Counted from the first letter of the stretch, positions 15,910 through 25,220 are shown. The stretch: 39,024 bases of DNA from Collinsella aerofaciens (GCF_028207065.1 NZ_JAQLFP010000026.1:1-39024), one strand, 5' to 3'. Numbers and translations are program-made. Notes: generated by a model from the sequence alone, not told the origin.

Positions 15910-17223
15910 ATGGCAGAGTCGGCAGCAGGGGATGCCCTGTTCGAGCGTACGGGAAAAGTTTCGTTTGTGCAGGTATTACCCCATGCGCTGCAGCATGTGC
16001 TGGCGGCATTCGCGGGTATCGTCACGCCCGCCATCATTATCGCGTCGGTCTGTGGCTTTACCCCTCAAGAGGAAGCCGCTGTCATCCAGGCGTCGCTCGT
16101 CCTCTCGGCGCTCGACATTTTCCTTCAACAGTTCCCCATAAAAGGTGTCGTCGGTTCGGGCCTGCCCATCGTGATGGGCGCGAGCTTCACCTTCGTGCCG
16201 GCGCTCAAGGCGGTCGGTCTTGAGCTCGGCTTTGAGGCCGTGCTGGGCGCCCAGGTAATCGGCGGCGCACTCGTCGTGCTCTTCGGCCTACTGTTCAGGC
16301 GCGTGAGCTTTCTGTTCCCGGCCCCGGTGCTTGGCACCGTCATCTTTGTCATTGGCCTGTCGTTATGCCCAGTGGCAGTTGCCTCCATGGCGGGCGGGGA
16401 GGGCGCTGCCGATTTTGGCAGTGTCACCAACTGGGCCGTCGCGCTCGTGACGTTTGTCGTCACCTTTATGGTCGGTAACTACGGCAAGGGCGCGCTTAGG
16501 CTGGGCAGCATCCTGGCCGGTATCTGCGCGGGCTTTGTTTTGGCGACGGTGCTGGGCATGGTCGATTTCTCGGCTATCGCGACCGCCAGCTGGTTTGCTC
16601 CGCCGACCCTGGGTGCCCATCGTCTGGTGTTCGACCCTGCCGCGTGCGCCGTTGTGGGCGTTGTCGCCATTGTCAACGCCGTGCAGGTTATGGGCGAGTT
16701 TGCCGCCGTGTCGTCCGCCGCGCTCGATACCCCTGCGACCGATAGCCAGATCTCGGGCGGTCTGATCGCCAACGGCCTGGTCGGTATGCTGTCGGGCTTT
16801 TTGGGCGGCGTCCCCACGGCAACCTTTGGCCAGAATGTGGGCATTATCGCCGAGAACAAGGTCGTCAACCGCATGGTCTTTACGCTTGCGGCTGCCATCC
16901 TGCTCATCGCGGGCCTGCTGCCCAAGTGCGCGGCAGTGCTCACGTCCATTCCGCAGCCGGTAATCGGCGGCGCTACGATCGGCGTGTTCGCGACCATCGG
17001 CATGAACGGTGTGGTCATGTTTGCCCGCCACGGCCTGTCTCAGCGCGATACCACGCTCATGGGTCTCTCTATCGCCTTTGGCACGGGCATTGAGCGCACG
17101 GCCGGCGCGCTTGCCGGCGCTGGATTCCCCGCATGGGTCGGCACCGTCTTTGGCGGATCCTCCATTGCCGTCGCCGCGCTTGTCGCCGTCGTCCTCAACC
17201 TGGTCCTGCCCCACCAAAAATAA
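15910..17223 (+). CDS. NCS2-family xanthine/urate permease
   Basis: A 437-residue integral membrane protein of the nucleobase-ascorbate (NCS2) family, with about 12-14 hydrophobic helices beginning at LQHVLAAFAGIVTPAIII. Conserved blocks include GSGLPIVMGASFTFVPAL, the substrate helix GEFAAVSSAALDTP and the signature region TFGQNVGIIAENKV. In the usual signature the ninth position is Thr; here it is Asn. It probably imports xanthine or urate for the upstream catabolic genes; exact specificity cannot be read off. ATG 15910 follows GGGAGG by five bases; an earlier ATG (15847) overlaps the presumed promoter. It ends the purine cluster. Confidence 0.88.
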   Translation: MAESAAGDALFERTGKVSFVQVLPHALQHVLAAFAGIVTPAIIIASVCGFTPQEEAAVIQASLVLSALDIFLQQFPIKGVVGSGLPIVMGASFTFVPALKAVGLELGFEAVLGAQVIGGALVVLFGLLFRRVSFLFPAPVLGTVIFVIGLSLCPVAVASMAGGEGAADFGSVTNWAVALVTFVVTFMVGNYGKGALRLGSILAGICAGFVLATVLGMVDFSAIATASWFAPPTLGAHRLVFDPAACAVVGVVAIVNAVQVMGEFAAVSSAALDTPATDSQISGGLIANGLVGMLSGFLGGVPTATFGQNVGIIAENKVVNRMVFTLAAAILLIAGLLPKCAAVLTSIPQPVIGGATIGVFATIGMNGVVMFARHGLSQRDTTLMGLSIAFGTGIERTAGALAGAGFPAWVGTVFGGSSIAVAALVAVVLNLVLPHQK

Positions 17224-17236
17224 CGCCCCATATATG

Positions 17237-17303
17237 AGTTGCGGTGGAATAGGGACTGTTTAAGCCTGTTGGGCCATCAAACAGTCCCTATTTCACCGCA
17301 ACT
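17237..17303. repeat. Palindromic repeat with 25-bp arms
   Basis: 17237-17261 and 17279-17303 are inverted copies with a single G-U-type difference, around a 17-nt loop. Core words are GTTGCGGTG and AATAGGGACTGTTT. It begins 14 bp after the permease stop codon, so it can end that transcript, although no T-run follows directly. The GGGAC core recalls the other intergenic repeats of this window. Confidence 0.8.
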
Positions 17304-17378
17304 GCCATTTTCCTCCGTCCTCTAGGGATCAATTTGTGCGGGGGAGTTGTGGAGTTGTGCAGGCAGACGAGGTTTTTC

Positions 17379-17407
17379 TGGAAATACGCTCCCGATGCGC
17401 GTATAGT
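17379..17407 (+). promoter_or_regulatory. Probable promoter of the rplE operon
   Basis: TGGAAA (17379-17384) and TATAGT (17402-17407) are separated by 17 bp, giving a leader of about 130 nt to rplE. It is the best promoter-like pair in this gap and would make rplE the first gene of the spc/alpha transcript. Confidence 0.5.
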
Positions 17408-17544
17408 ACCGATTGTTTTGTCGGCTCCTGCTGCGTCGAGTCCAAACCGCAAAATGCCATGAGCGGCGCGGATGCAGCCAGGAGGCACGAGGACAACCCA
17501 TCGTGGCCACGCCCCGTGCTTAAAACCCCAAGAAGGAGTGAACA

Positions 17545-18102
17545 ATGGCAGAAGAGAAGTATGTGCCGCGTCTGAAGACCAAGTACAACAACGAGGTCAA
17601 GCAGCAGCTTCAGGACAAGTTCCAGTACGAGAACGTCATGATGATCCCCAAGTTTGAGAAGATCGTCGTGAACATGGGTGTCGGCGAGGCCGCTACCGAT
17701 TCCAAGGCCATCGACGGTGCCGTGCGCGACCTGCGCGCTATCACCGGCCAGCAGCCGATGATCACCCGTGCCCGCAAGTCCATCGCTACCTTCCGCCTGC
17801 GCGCTGGTATGCCGATCGGCTGCAAGGTTACCCTGCGTGGCGACCGTATGTGGGAGTTCTTCGATCGTCTGACCTCCGTCGCGATCCCCCGTATCCGCGA
17901 CTTCCGCGGCATCTCCGCCAAGAGCTTCGACGGCCGTGGTAACTTCTCCATGGGCGTCACCGAGCAGCTCATCTTCCCCGAGATCGACTTCGATTCCGTC
18001 GATCACCAGCGTGGTATGGACATCACTTTCGTGACCACCGCCAACACCGATGAGGAGGCCAAGGCCCTTCTGGACGCCTTCGGTTTCCCGTTCAAGAAAT
18101 AG
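17545..18102 (+). CDS. rplE: 50S ribosomal protein L5
   Basis: 185 residues, full length. L5 binds 5S rRNA in the central protuberance. Typical blocks are [32 protein letters not shown] and [23 protein letters not shown] is upstream. It is the first ribosomal gene here; the normal upstream partners rplN and rplX are absent, so it has its own promoter region. Confidence 0.98.
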   Translation: MAEEKYVPRLKTKYNNEVKQQLQDKFQYENVMMIPKFEKIVVNMGVGEAATDSKAIDGAVRDLRAITGQQPMITRARKSIATFRLRAGMPIGCKVTLRGDRMWEFFDRLTSVAIPRIRDFRGISAKSFDGRGNFSMGVTEQLIFPEIDFDSVDHQRGMDITFVTTANTDEEAKALLDAFGFPFKK

Positions 18103-18117
18103 GTTCACCTGCCCTAT

Positions 18118-18147
18118 AAGCGCCGTTCCCACAAGGGGGCGGCGCTT
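18118..18147 (+). other. Stem-loop between rplE and rpsN
   Basis: AAGCGCCG (18118-18125) and CGGCGCTT (18140-18147) form a perfect 8-bp stem, extended inward by CCC/GGG pairing. It has no T-run. It may be a processing or stabilising element, or a ribosomal-protein feedback site. Confidence 0.5.
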
Positions 18148-18181
18148 GGGGCGAACATTACTCTATGTGAGGAGGATATAA

Positions 18182-18367
18182 GTGGCTAAGACATCGATGA
18201 TCGTCAAGTGCAATCGCAAGCAGAAGTTCTCTACTCGTGAGTACACGCGCTGCCAGCGCTGCGGCCGTCCGCACTCTGTGTACCGCAAGTTCGGCCTGTG
18301 CCGTGTCTGCTTCCGCGAGCTTGCGCTCAAGGGCGAGCTTCCCGGCGTTAAGAAGGCCAGCTGGTAA
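18182..18367 (+). CDS. rpsN: 30S ribosomal protein S14 type Z
   Basis: 61 residues with the zinc cysteines C24, C27, C40 and C43 (CQRC ... CRVC), the short zinc-binding type usual in Actinobacteria and Firmicutes. S14 assembles late into the 30S head. It starts at GTG after GAGGAGG. Follows rplE as in the standard spc order. Confidence 0.97.
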   Translation: MAKTSMIVKCNRKQKFSTREYTRCQRCGRPHSVYRKFGLCRVCFRELALKGELPGVKKASW

Positions 18368-18486
18368 GTCACTACCAGCGTTTCAAGCATCCGTTTGGAA
18401 CAGGGAAAACGCGCTAGTTAGGCTTTGCCGTTAAGGGCGGCGAAGAACCAAGAGCACGTGTTCATCAAGAACGAAGGAGAATCTGT

Positions 18487-18885
18487 ATGAACCTTACAGA
18501 CCCGATCGCAGATATGCTTACGCGCATCCGTAACGCTAACTCTGTGAACAAGGCCACGGTCTCCATGCCGAGCAGCAAGAAGCTCGTCGAGATCGCTCGT
18601 GTTCTGCACGAGGAGGGCTACATCGAGGGCTACGATGTCGAGGACACCGTTCCCCAGAAGACTCTGCACATCACGCTTAAGTATGGTCCCAAGAAGGCTA
18701 AGGTCATCAACGGCATCCGCCGCATTTCCAAGCCGGGCCTGCGTAAGTACACCGGCGTTGCCGACATGCCCCGCGTCCGCGGTGGCCTTGGTACCGCCAT
18801 TATTTCCACCAGCCATGGCGTCATGACCGACCGCGATGCTCGCAAGCACAACGTCGGCGGCGAGATCATCGCTTACGTCTGGTAA
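18487..18885 (+). CDS. rpsH: 30S ribosomal protein S8
   Basis: 132 residues. S8 binds helix 21 of 16S rRNA and in E. coli represses its own operon by binding near the rplE start. Blocks [17 protein letters not shown] at the N-terminus and [20 protein letters not shown] at the C-terminus are diagnostic. AAGGAG precedes the ATG. The 119-bp gap before it contains no other gene. Confidence 0.98.
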   Translation: MNLTDPIADMLTRIRNANSVNKATVSMPSSKKLVEIARVLHEEGYIEGYDVEDTVPQKTLHITLKYGPKKAKVINGIRRISKPGLRKYTGVADMPRVRGGLGTAIISTSHGVMTDRDARKHNVGGEIIAYVW

Positions 18886-18918
18886 TTCGCTCGGTAGGTA
18901 GAAGGAAAGGAGATCACC

Positions 18919-19455
18919 GTGTCTCGTATCGGTAATAAGCCTGTCCAGATTCCCGCCGGAGTCGAAGTGGCAGTCAACGGCAACAACGTTGTCGTCAAGG
19001 GCCCCAAGGGCCAGCTCGAGCTCGATGTCTTTGAGAAGCTCGCTATCAACATCGAGGACAACGTCCTCACCGTTTCCCGTCCCGACGACGAGCGTGAGAC
19101 CCGTGCCCGCCACGGCCTCACCCGTGCCCTCATCCACAACATGGTTGTTGGCGTTTCCGAGGGCTTCGAGAAGAAGCTCGAGCTCGCCGGCGTCGGTTAC
19201 CGCGTGCAGCAGAAGGGCAAGAACCTCGAGTTCTCCCTGGGCTTCTCGCACCCCGTGATCGTCGAGGCTCCCGAGGGCATCACCTTCGAGGTTCCCGACA
19301 ACACCCACGTGAACGTCAAGGGTATCAACAAGCAGCAGGTCGGTCAGATCGCCGCTGAGATCCGCGGCCATCGTCCTCCCGAGCCTTACAAGGGCAAGGG
19401 TATCCACTACGTTGGCGAGCACATCCGCCGCAAGCTGGGTAAGGCCGCCAAGTAG
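18919..19455 (+). CDS. rplF: 50S ribosomal protein L6
   Basis: 178 residues with the two tandem L6 folds; [15 protein letters not shown] opens it and [17 protein letters not shown] closes it. L6 lies near the sarcin-ricin loop and the factor-binding site. The start is GTG, with AAAGGAG nearby. Confidence 0.98.
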   Translation: MSRIGNKPVQIPAGVEVAVNGNNVVVKGPKGQLELDVFEKLAINIEDNVLTVSRPDDERETRARHGLTRALIHNMVVGVSEGFEKKLELAGVGYRVQQKGKNLEFSLGFSHPVIVEAPEGITFEVPDNTHVNVKGINKQQVGQIAAEIRGHRPPEPYKGKGIHYVGEHIRRKLGKAAK

Positions 19456-19480
19456 TCGTAACCGACTCACTCGCATAAGA

Positions 19481-19502
19481 CCAGCACCCCGTCAGGTGCT
19501 GG
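19481..19502 (+). other. Stem-loop between rplF and rplR
   Basis: CCAGCACC (19481-19488), six-base loop, GGTGCTGG (19495-19502): a perfect 8-bp stem. A T-run begins only ten bases later (19513-19518), so it may be a weak internal attenuator within the operon. Confidence 0.5.
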
Positions 19503-19530
19503 CAAGATCAACCTTTTTAGGAGTTTACGT

Positions 19531-19899
19531 ATGAACAAGCATAAGGCGAAGCTGGAAGGCCTCAAGCGTCGTCAGCGTCGTGTTCGCGGCAAGGTCTCGG
19601 GTACCTCCGAGCGTCCGCGTCTTCGCGTGACCCGTACTAACGCCAACATCTATGCCCAGATCATCGACGACAGCAAGGGCTCCAGCCTGACGCTCGTCTC
19701 TGCCTCGACCCTCGAGGCCGAGTTCAAGGGCACCCACACCTCGAACAAGGAGGCTGCGGAGAAGGTCGGTCAGCTCGTTGGCAAGCGTGCCATCGAGGCC
19801 GGCATCACCAAGGTCGCCTTCGATCGCGGTGGCCGTATCTACCATGGCCGCGTCAAGGCCCTCGCCGACGGTGCTCGTGCCGCCGGTCTCGAGTTCTAG
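19531..19899 (+). CDS. rplR: 50S ribosomal protein L18
   Basis: 122 residues. L18 binds 5S rRNA together with L5. Blocks [18 protein letters not shown] and [21 protein letters not shown] are typical. AGGAG lies seven bases before ATG. Its stop codon overlaps the ribosome site of rpsE (TAGGAGG), so the two are translationally linked. Confidence 0.98.
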   Translation: MNKHKAKLEGLKRRQRRVRGKVSGTSERPRLRVTRTNANIYAQIIDDSKGSSLTLVSASTLEAEFKGTHTSNKEAAEKVGQLVGKRAIEAGITKVAFDRGGRIYHGRVKALADGARAAGLEF

Positions 19900-19913
19900 G
19901 AGGTATGTAGCAC

Positions 19914-20438
19914 ATGGCTCGTAATCAGAAGCAGCAGCGCGAGGCCTCCGAGTTCGAGGAGCGCGTCGTTTACATCAACCGCGTGTCGAAGACCGTCAAG
20001 GGTGGTCGTCGCATGAGCCTCGTCGCTCTCGTCGTCGTTGGCGACGGCAAGGGCAACGTCGGCGTTGGCATGGGCAAGTCCGCTGAGGTGCCCCTGGCCA
20101 TCTCCAAGGCGTCTCTCGATGCCAAGAAGAACATGTTCCACGTGCCGGTGACCGAGCAGGGCACCATCCCGCACGAGGTTCTCGGCCACTTTGGTGCCGG
20201 CCGCATCATCATCAAGCCCGCTGTCGAGGGTACCGGCGTTATCGCCGGCGGCGCTGTGCGTCCCCTCTTCGAGCTTGCTGGCATCAAGAACGTCCTGTCC
20301 AAGTCCCTCGGTACCGACAACGGCCTCAACATCATCAAGGCTGCCGTCGAGGGCCTCAAGGAGCTCTCCAGCCCTGAGGACGTCGCGGCTCGCCGTGGCC
20401 TGACGGTCTCCGAGATGTTCGTCGGTAAGGAGAACTAA
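19914..20438 (+). CDS. rpsE: 30S ribosomal protein S5
   Basis: 174 residues. S5 helps maintain decoding accuracy and mRNA unwinding. The double-stranded-RNA-binding part [19 protein letters not shown] and the [19 protein letters not shown] block are diagnostic. The ribosome site AGGAGG overlaps the rplR stop. Confidence 0.98.
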   Translation: MARNQKQQREASEFEERVVYINRVSKTVKGGRRMSLVALVVVGDGKGNVGVGMGKSAEVPLAISKASLDAKKNMFHVPVTEQGTIPHEVLGHFGAGRIIIKPAVEGTGVIAGGAVRPLFELAGIKNVLSKSLGTDNGLNIIKAAVEGLKELSSPEDVAARRGLTVSEMFVGKEN

Positions 20439-20440
20439 GC

Positions 20441-20623
20441 ATGGCTGACACCATCAAGATCAAGCAGGTCCGCAGCACCAACGGTTGCAAGCAGGACCAG
20501 GTCCGTACTGTCCGTGCCCTCGGTCTCCACAGGATCCGCGAGGTTCGCGAGATTGCTGACAACGAGTCCGTCCGCGGCATGATCTTCAAGGTCAAGCACC
20601 TTGTCGAGATTGTAGAGGAGTAG
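20441..20623 (+). CDS. rpmD: 50S ribosomal protein L30
   Basis: 60 residues, the usual bacterial size; IKIKQVRSTNGCKQDQVRTV and GLHRIREVREIADNESVRGM identify it. It starts two bases after the rpsE stop and its ribosome site lies inside the end of rpsE. Confidence 0.97.
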   Translation: MADTIKIKQVRSTNGCKQDQVRTVRALGLHRIREVREIADNESVRGMIFKVKHLVEIVEE

Positions 20624-20626
20624 CAA

Positions 20627-21076
20627 ATGCAGCTTCACGATCTTACTCCCGCGCCCGGTTCCACTAAGAACCGCAAGCGCGTCGGCCGTGGCAATTCTTC
20701 GGGTCACGGCACCACTTCTGGCCGCGGCCAGAAGGGCCAGGGTTCCCGCTCTGGTGGCACCAAGGGTGCCGGCTTCGAGGGTGGCCAGACTCCGCTGGCT
20801 ATGCGCCTGCCCAAGCTTCCGGGCTTCCGCAACCCCCGTCGTATCGAGTACACCGCTGTTAACGTTGAGCGTCTCGAGCGTAAGTTCGAGGATGGCGCTG
20901 TGATCGACGGTGCCGCTCTTAAGGCCGCTCGCATCACCAAGAGCGAGTTCGAGCCCGTCAAGGTGCTCGGCAATGGTGAGCTCACCAAGAAGTTCACGGT
21001 CAAGGTCGACAAGGTCAGCGCTTCTGCGCAGGCCAAGATCGAGGCCGCCGGCGGAAAGGTCGAGCTGCCGTGCTAA
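20627..21076 (+). CDS. rplO: 50S ribosomal protein L15
   Basis: 149 residues with the glycine- and arginine-rich N-terminus ([20 protein letters not shown]) and [10 protein letters not shown] block of L15, which is needed late in 50S assembly. GAGGAG precedes ATG. The gene end overlaps the secY start by seven bases. Confidence 0.98.
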   Translation: MQLHDLTPAPGSTKNRKRVGRGNSSGHGTTSGRGQKGQGSRSGGTKGAGFEGGQTPLAMRLPKLPGFRNPRRIEYTAVNVERLERKFEDGAVIDGAALKAARITKSEFEPVKVLGNGELTKKFTVKVDKVSASAQAKIEAAGGKVELPC

Positions 21077-22356
21077 ATGGTCTTAAGAATGCTTTCCGCA
21101 TCAAAGAATTGCGCGAAAAGATTCTTTTTACCATAGCTATGCTCGTCGTGTACCGCATTGGTGCGCACGTTCCTGTGCCCGGCATTCCCTTCCAGGGGAT
21201 GCTGGGCCTTTTCTCGACCGATAACAATTCGGTCGCCGCAGGTGCTATGGCCCTCCTGAATCTTTTCTCTGGCGGCGCGTTGAGCTATGTGTCGGTGTTT
21301 TCGCTGGGCATCATGCCTTACATCACCAGCTCGATTATCCTCCAGATGCTCCAGGCCGTCGTGCCTTCCCTGCATGAGCTTGCCCGCGAGGGCGAGGTCG
21401 GTCAGACCAAGATTACGCAGTATTCGCGTTACCTCACCTTGGCTCTGGCAATCCTCAACTCCGTGGGTTACCTCTTCCTCTTTAAGAGCTTCGGCATCAG
21501 CTTTAATGGCGCCGGCGCTCCCGAGATCATCTTCGACCTCATGGTCGTCGGCACGCTCACTGCGGGCGCCATGCTGATCATGTGGATTGGTGAGCTCATC
21601 ACCCAGCGCGGTATCGGCAATGGCATGTCGCTGATCATCTTTGCGAACATCATGGCCGGTCTGCCGCAGGCTATCTTCTCCAGCACCGAGGGCAATGCCG
21701 GTGGCATCATCACCATGGTGATCATCTGCGCCATCATCCTGCTGGTTATCCCGCTGATCGTTTTCCTTGAGCGCGGCCAGCGCCGCATTCCGGTCTCCTA
21801 CGCCAAGCGCGTCGTGGGCCGTCGCATGATGGGTGGACAGACCACCTACCTGCCCATCAAGGTCAACACCGCGGGCGTCGTGCCGATCATCTTCGCTTCG
21901 GCGCTGCTGTACTTCCCGGCTCAGATTGCCGTGTTCTTCCCCGGCATCGGCTGGATTCAGGCAGTTGCCTCTGCGCTTTCGACCGGTTGGCTCAACTGGG
22001 TGCTTAACGTTGTCCTCATCGTGTTCTTCGCGTACTTCTACACCTCCATGGTGTTCAACCCCGATGACACGGCCGATAACCTTAAGAAGCAGGGCGGCTT
22101 TATTCCGGGCGTGCGTCCGGGTAGGGCTACCGCGGCCTACATCAAGAACGCGCTCAACAAGATTACGCTTCCCAGCGCTGTCTTTTTGGCGCTCATCGCC
22201 ATCGTGCCTTCGATCATCTTCTCCTTCACGGGTAACCATCTGATCCAGGCATTTGGCGGCACGTCCATCCTCATCATGGTCGGCGTCGTGCTCGACACGG
22301 TCGATAAGCTCGAAGGCCAGATCAAGATGTATGATTACGATGGATTCTTTAAATAG
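21070..22356 (+). CDS. secY: Protein translocase subunit SecY
   Basis: 428 residues with about ten membrane helices, the channel subunit of the Sec translocon in the inner membrane. Diagnostic blocks are [13 protein letters not shown] with the plug region, [16 protein letters not shown] and [16 protein letters not shown], the cytosolic loop that contacts SecA and the ribosome. The start is GTG inside the end of rplO (seven-base overlap), with GGAAAGG about eleven bases ahead. The ATG at 21077 is out of frame. It is in the standard place between rplO and adk. Confidence 0.97.
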   Translation: MLNGLKNAFRIKELREKILFTIAMLVVYRIGAHVPVPGIPFQGMLGLFSTDNNSVAAGAMALLNLFSGGALSYVSVFSLGIMPYITSSIILQMLQAVVPSLHELAREGEVGQTKITQYSRYLTLALAILNSVGYLFLFKSFGISFNGAGAPEIIFDLMVVGTLTAGAMLIMWIGELITQRGIGNGMSLIIFANIMAGLPQAIFSSTEGNAGGIITMVIICAIILLVIPLIVFLERGQRRIPVSYAKRVVGRRMMGGQTTYLPIKVNTAGVVPIIFASALLYFPAQIAVFFPGIGWIQAVASALSTGWLNWVLNVVLIVFFAYFYTSMVFNPDDTADNLKKQGGFIPGVRPGRATAAYIKNALNKITLPSAVFLALIAIVPSIIFSFTGNHLIQAFGGTSILIMVGVVLDTVDKLEGQIKMYDYDGFFK

Positions 22357-22374
22357 GCTAGAGGAGGATTGCTC

Positions 22375-23001
22375 ATGAACCTCGTATTGCTCGGAGCTCC
22401 GGGTGCCGGTAAGGGCACCGTCGCACAGGAGCTCGTCGCCGAGTTTGGCGTCGCTCACATTTCCACGGGCGACCTGCTGCGTGCTGCCGTCAAGGGCGGC
22501 ACCGAGCTTGGTATTCAGGCTAAGAAGTACATGGACGCTGGCGAGCTCGTTCCCGACCAGCTCGTGATCGACCTTGTCAAGGAGCGCCTTGCCGCCGATG
22601 ACGCCCAGCAGGGCTTCATCCTCGACGGCTTCCCGCGCAACACCGCCCAGGCTGTGACGCTCGATTCCGAGCTCTCCGCCATGGGTCGCGAGATCGACTG
22701 CGCCCTTCTGGTCGACGTGGCCCCCGAGGTCATCATCGATCGTCTGTCTTCGCGTCGCACTTGCCGCGCCTGCGGTTACACCGGCACCGCTGCCGATGCT
22801 ACCTGCCCCAAGTGCGCCGGCGAGATGTATCAGCGCGACGACGACAAGCCCGAGACCATCAAGAACCGTCTCGACGTCTACGAGAAGTCCACGAGCCCGC
22901 TCGTCGACTACTATCGTGGCCAGGGTCTGCTCAAGTCGGTCAACGGTGACCAGGCTCGCGAGACCGTGTACGGGGATGTCAAAGAGGCTCTCGGTCTATG
23001 A
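22375..23001 (+). CDS. adk: Adenylate kinase
   Basis: 208 residues, converts ATP plus AMP to two ADP. The P-loop is GAPGAGKGT (7-15); the AMP site is STGDLLRAAV, and DGFPRNTAQA follows. The LID carries four cysteines (CRACGYTG ... CPKC), so it is the zinc-LID type. GAGGAGG stands seven bases before ATG 22375; a TTG six bases earlier is too close to the ribosome site. Overlaps map by four bases. Confidence 0.98.
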   Translation: MNLVLLGAPGAGKGTVAQELVAEFGVAHISTGDLLRAAVKGGTELGIQAKKYMDAGELVPDQLVIDLVKERLAADDAQQGFILDGFPRNTAQAVTLDSELSAMGREIDCALLVDVAPEVIIDRLSSRRTCRACGYTGTAADATCPKCAGEMYQRDDDKPETIKNRLDVYEKSTSPLVDYYRGQGLLKSVNGDQARETVYGDVKEALGL

Positions 23002-23786
23002 TCAAGATTAAGTCTGCAACGCAAATCGAGCAGATGAAGAAGGCAGGAGCGCTATCTAAGATGGCGCTCCGCCACGTTGGAGCCATGGTGCGCCCCGGCG
23101 TTTCGACTTTTGAGCTTGATCAGCTCGCGGAGCAGATTATCCGCATGCATGGCGGCACCCCGGCCTTTAAGGGTTACGGCGGGTTCCCGGGGACCATTTG
23201 CGCATCGATCAACGATGCCGTGGTCCACGGTATTCCCAACCCCGACATGATCCTGCGCGATGGCGATATCATCTCCATCGATACGGGAGCCGTTGTCGAC
23301 GGTTGGGTCGGCGATAACGCTTGGACGTTTTTCGTCGGCACCCCCACGCCCGAAGCCAAGGCTTTGTGCGAGGTCACGCGCGATTGCCTTAAGGCTGCCA
23401 TCGAGCAGGCTGTTCCCGGTAACCATATCGGGGACGTCGGTTATGCCGTTCAGTCCCTCGCCGAGTCTCACGGTTACGGCGCGCTTCGTGATTATGTGGG
23501 CCATGGCATTGGCCGCGTGATGCACGAGGACCCCAACGTTCCTAACTATGGAAAGAAGGGGAGGGGCGTTCGCCTCCAAGCCGGCATGGTCATTGCCATC
23601 GAGCCGATGGTTACGATGGGTTCCAACCATGTGAGCACGGGCTCCGACGGTTGGATTGTTACGACCAACGACCACCTGCCCGCCGCGCACTACGAGAACA
23701 CCGTCGCCATCACCAATGACGGTCCGGTGATTCTCACCACCGACGCGCAAGGTGCTTGGTGTTCCTTGCAGGGCGGTGAAATGTAG
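22998..23786 (+). CDS. map: Methionine aminopeptidase type I
   Basis: 262 residues. Removes the initiator methionine from new proteins. All five metal ligands are present: D95, D106, H169, E202 and E233, with H78 also in the active site. There is no N-terminal zinc-finger extension. The ATGA overlap with adk implies coupled translation. Confidence 0.97.
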   Translation: MIKIKSATQIEQMKKAGALSKMALRHVGAMVRPGVSTFELDQLAEQIIRMHGGTPAFKGYGGFPGTICASINDAVVHGIPNPDMILRDGDIISIDTGAVVDGWVGDNAWTFFVGTPTPEAKALCEVTRDCLKAAIEQAVPGNHIGDVGYAVQSLAESHGYGALRDYVGHGIGRVMHEDPNVPNYGKKGRGVRLQAGMVIAIEPMVTMGSNHVSTGSDGWIVTTNDHLPAAHYENTVAITNDGPVILTTDAQGAWCSLQGGEM

Positions 23787-23861
23787 GACTTGCGTCAAAT
23801 GCACGCCTTAACATTTCAAATGTAACAAGTTCCACTTAGTTGTGGAGCCATTACGAAGTTA

Positions 23862-23890
23862 TTACGATGCGTGCATACGTGTTGTAAAAT
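23862..23890 (+). promoter_or_regulatory. Possible internal promoter before infA
   Basis: TTACGA (23862-23867) and TAAAAT (23885-23890, preceded by TG) are 17 bp apart. The gap before infA is AT-rich compared with the operon, which fits a second promoter for the infA-rpmJ-rpsM-rpsK-rpsD-rpoA-rplQ half. Confidence 0.45.
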
Positions 23891-23929
23891 ACTCAATCGC
23901 TGTCGTTTTCTAGAGAAAGATGATTGCTT

Positions 23930-24148
23930 GTGAAGAAGGAAGACGCAATTGAGCTCGAGGGTACGGTAAAGGAACCGTTGCCTAATGCCATGTTTAAGGT
24001 TGAGCTCGAGAACGGTCATTCGGTTCTGTGCAACATTTCTGGCAAGATCCGAATGAATTACATCCGTATTCTCCCCGGTGACAGGGTTGTCGTGGAGCTT
24101 TCCCCGTACGACCTGACCCGCGGCCGCATCACCTATCGCTACAAATAG
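23930..24148 (+). CDS. infA: Translation initiation factor IF-1
   Basis: 72 residues, exactly the family size when started at GTG 23930 ([13 protein letters not shown]); an in-frame TTG at 23924 would add two residues and sits too near the AGAGAAAGA ribosome site. S1-type OB fold; [17 protein letters not shown] and [13 protein letters not shown] are diagnostic. IF-1 blocks the A site during initiation. Confidence 0.97.
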   Translation: MKKEDAIELEGTVKEPLPNAMFKVELENGHSVLCNISGKIRMNYIRILPGDRVVVELSPYDLTRGRITYRYK

Positions 24149-24298
24149 CGGCACGCATACGCGCACTCCATTTCCGACTGCAGGCTTAGCTCAACCTACG
24201 GTCGGATTGTGTGTGAAGACCAGCCATAGTTTTAAACGCCTGCGGCTGGGCGAGTAGATAGTAGGGAAGTAGTTTGAGCGCTACCGAAAGGAAGAACG

Positions 24299-24412
24299 AT
24301 GAAGGTACGTCCTTCGGTCAAGAAGATGTGCGATAAGTGCAAAATCATTAGGCGCCATGGCAAGGTCCTCGTCATTTGCGAGAACCCCCGTCATAAGCAG
24401 CGTCAGGGTTAA
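24299..24412 (+). CDS. rpmJ: 50S ribosomal protein L36
   Basis: 37 residues, starting [20 protein letters not shown]. The zinc ligands C11, C14, C27 and H32 are all present, so this is the zinc-binding form. GAAAGGAAG precedes ATG. It sits in its normal place between infA and rpsM. The 150-bp gap before it shows no other gene. Confidence 0.97.
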   Translation: MKVRPSVKKMCDKCKIIRRHGKVLVICENPRHKQRQG

Positions 24413-24426
24413 GAGAGGAGACTACG

Positions 24427-24801
24427 TTGGCCCGTATTAATGGTGTCGACCTCCCGCGTGAGAAGCGCGTTGAGATCGGTCTGACCTACATTTACGGCAT
24501 CGGCCGCACCACTGCGACGAAGATTTGCGTCGAGTGCAACGTTAACGTGGATACGCGCGTTAAGGACCTCACCGAGGATGAGGTTAACGCCATCCGTGAT
24601 TATATCGATAAGAACCAGATCATGGTTGAGGGCGACCTCCGCCGTGAGCGCAACCAGAACGTCAAGCGCCTTATGGACATCGGCTGCAACCGCGGCCTTC
24701 GTCACCGCAAGGGCCTCCCGGTCCGCGGCCAGCGCACCCACACTAACGCTCGTACCCGCAAGGGCCCGAAGCGTCAGATCGGTGCTAAGAAGAAGAAATA
24801 A
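24427..24801 (+). CDS. rpsM: 30S ribosomal protein S13
   Basis: 124 residues; [20 protein letters not shown] at the N-terminus and [20 protein letters not shown] near the end identify it. S13 bridges the subunits at the 30S head. The start codon is TTG, supported by GAGAGGAG six bases ahead and by the conserved N-terminus; no in-frame ATG exists nearby. Confidence 0.97.
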   Translation: MARINGVDLPREKRVEIGLTYIYGIGRTTATKICVECNVNVDTRVKDLTEDEVNAIRDYIDKNQIMVEGDLRRERNQNVKRLMDIGCNRGLRHRKGLPVRGQRTHTNARTRKGPKRQIGAKKKK

Positions 24802-24815
24802 GGAGCGCTAGATAG

Positions 24816-25220
24816 ATGGCTACTGCTAAGAAGAACGTTCGCGCTGCCCGTCTGAAGCGCGCGGACCGTAAGAACATTTCCGTGGGCCAGGCTCACATTC
24901 GTTCTACGTTCAACAACACGATCGTTTCGATCACCGATCCCCAGGGCAACGTCATTTCCTGGAAGTCGGCTGGCCAGGTGGGCTTCAAGGGCTCCCGTAA
25001 GTCCACGCCGTTCGCTGCCCAGATGGCTGCCGAGGCTGCTGCCAAGCAGGCCATGGAGCACGGTATGAAGAAGGTTTCCGTCTTCGTCAAGGGCCCCGGC
25101 TCCGGTCGTGAGACCGCCATTCGCTCCCTCCAGGCTGCTGGCCTCGAGGTCTCGAGCATCCAGGACAAGACCCCCATTCCGCACAACGGCTGCCGCCCCA
25201 AGAAGCGTCGCCGCGTGTAA
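24816..25220 (+). CDS. rpsK: 30S ribosomal protein S11
   Basis: 134 residues. S11 lies in the 30S platform near the mRNA exit. [20 protein letters not shown] and [19 protein letters not shown] are conserved blocks, and the C-terminus [13 protein letters not shown] is typical. Confidence 0.98.
   Translation: MATAKKNVRAARLKRADRKNISVGQAHIRSTFNNTIVSITDPQGNVISWKSAGQVGFKGSRKSTPFAAQMAAEAAAKQAMEHGMKKVSVFVKGPGSGRETAIRSLQAAGLEVSSIQDKTPIPHNGCRPKKRRRV

Larger units (their letters stand above)
17224..17544. other. Intergenic region between the purine permease and rplE
   Basis: The 321 bp hold a long palindromic repeat (17237-17303), then a probable rplE promoter, then a leader of about 130 nt with no clear gene. 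A short open frame crosses into rplE in another frame but has no family resemblance. No trace of rplN or rplX, the usual genes before rplE, was found. Confidence 0.7.

Noticed and set aside
22369..22374. TTG start for adk
   Set aside because: It begins one base after the GAGGAGG ribosome site; ATG 22375 is correctly spaced and gives the usual MNLVLLGAPG start.
23924..23929. TTG start for infA
   Set aside because: Too close to the ribosome site; GTG 23930 gives the standard 72-residue IF-1.
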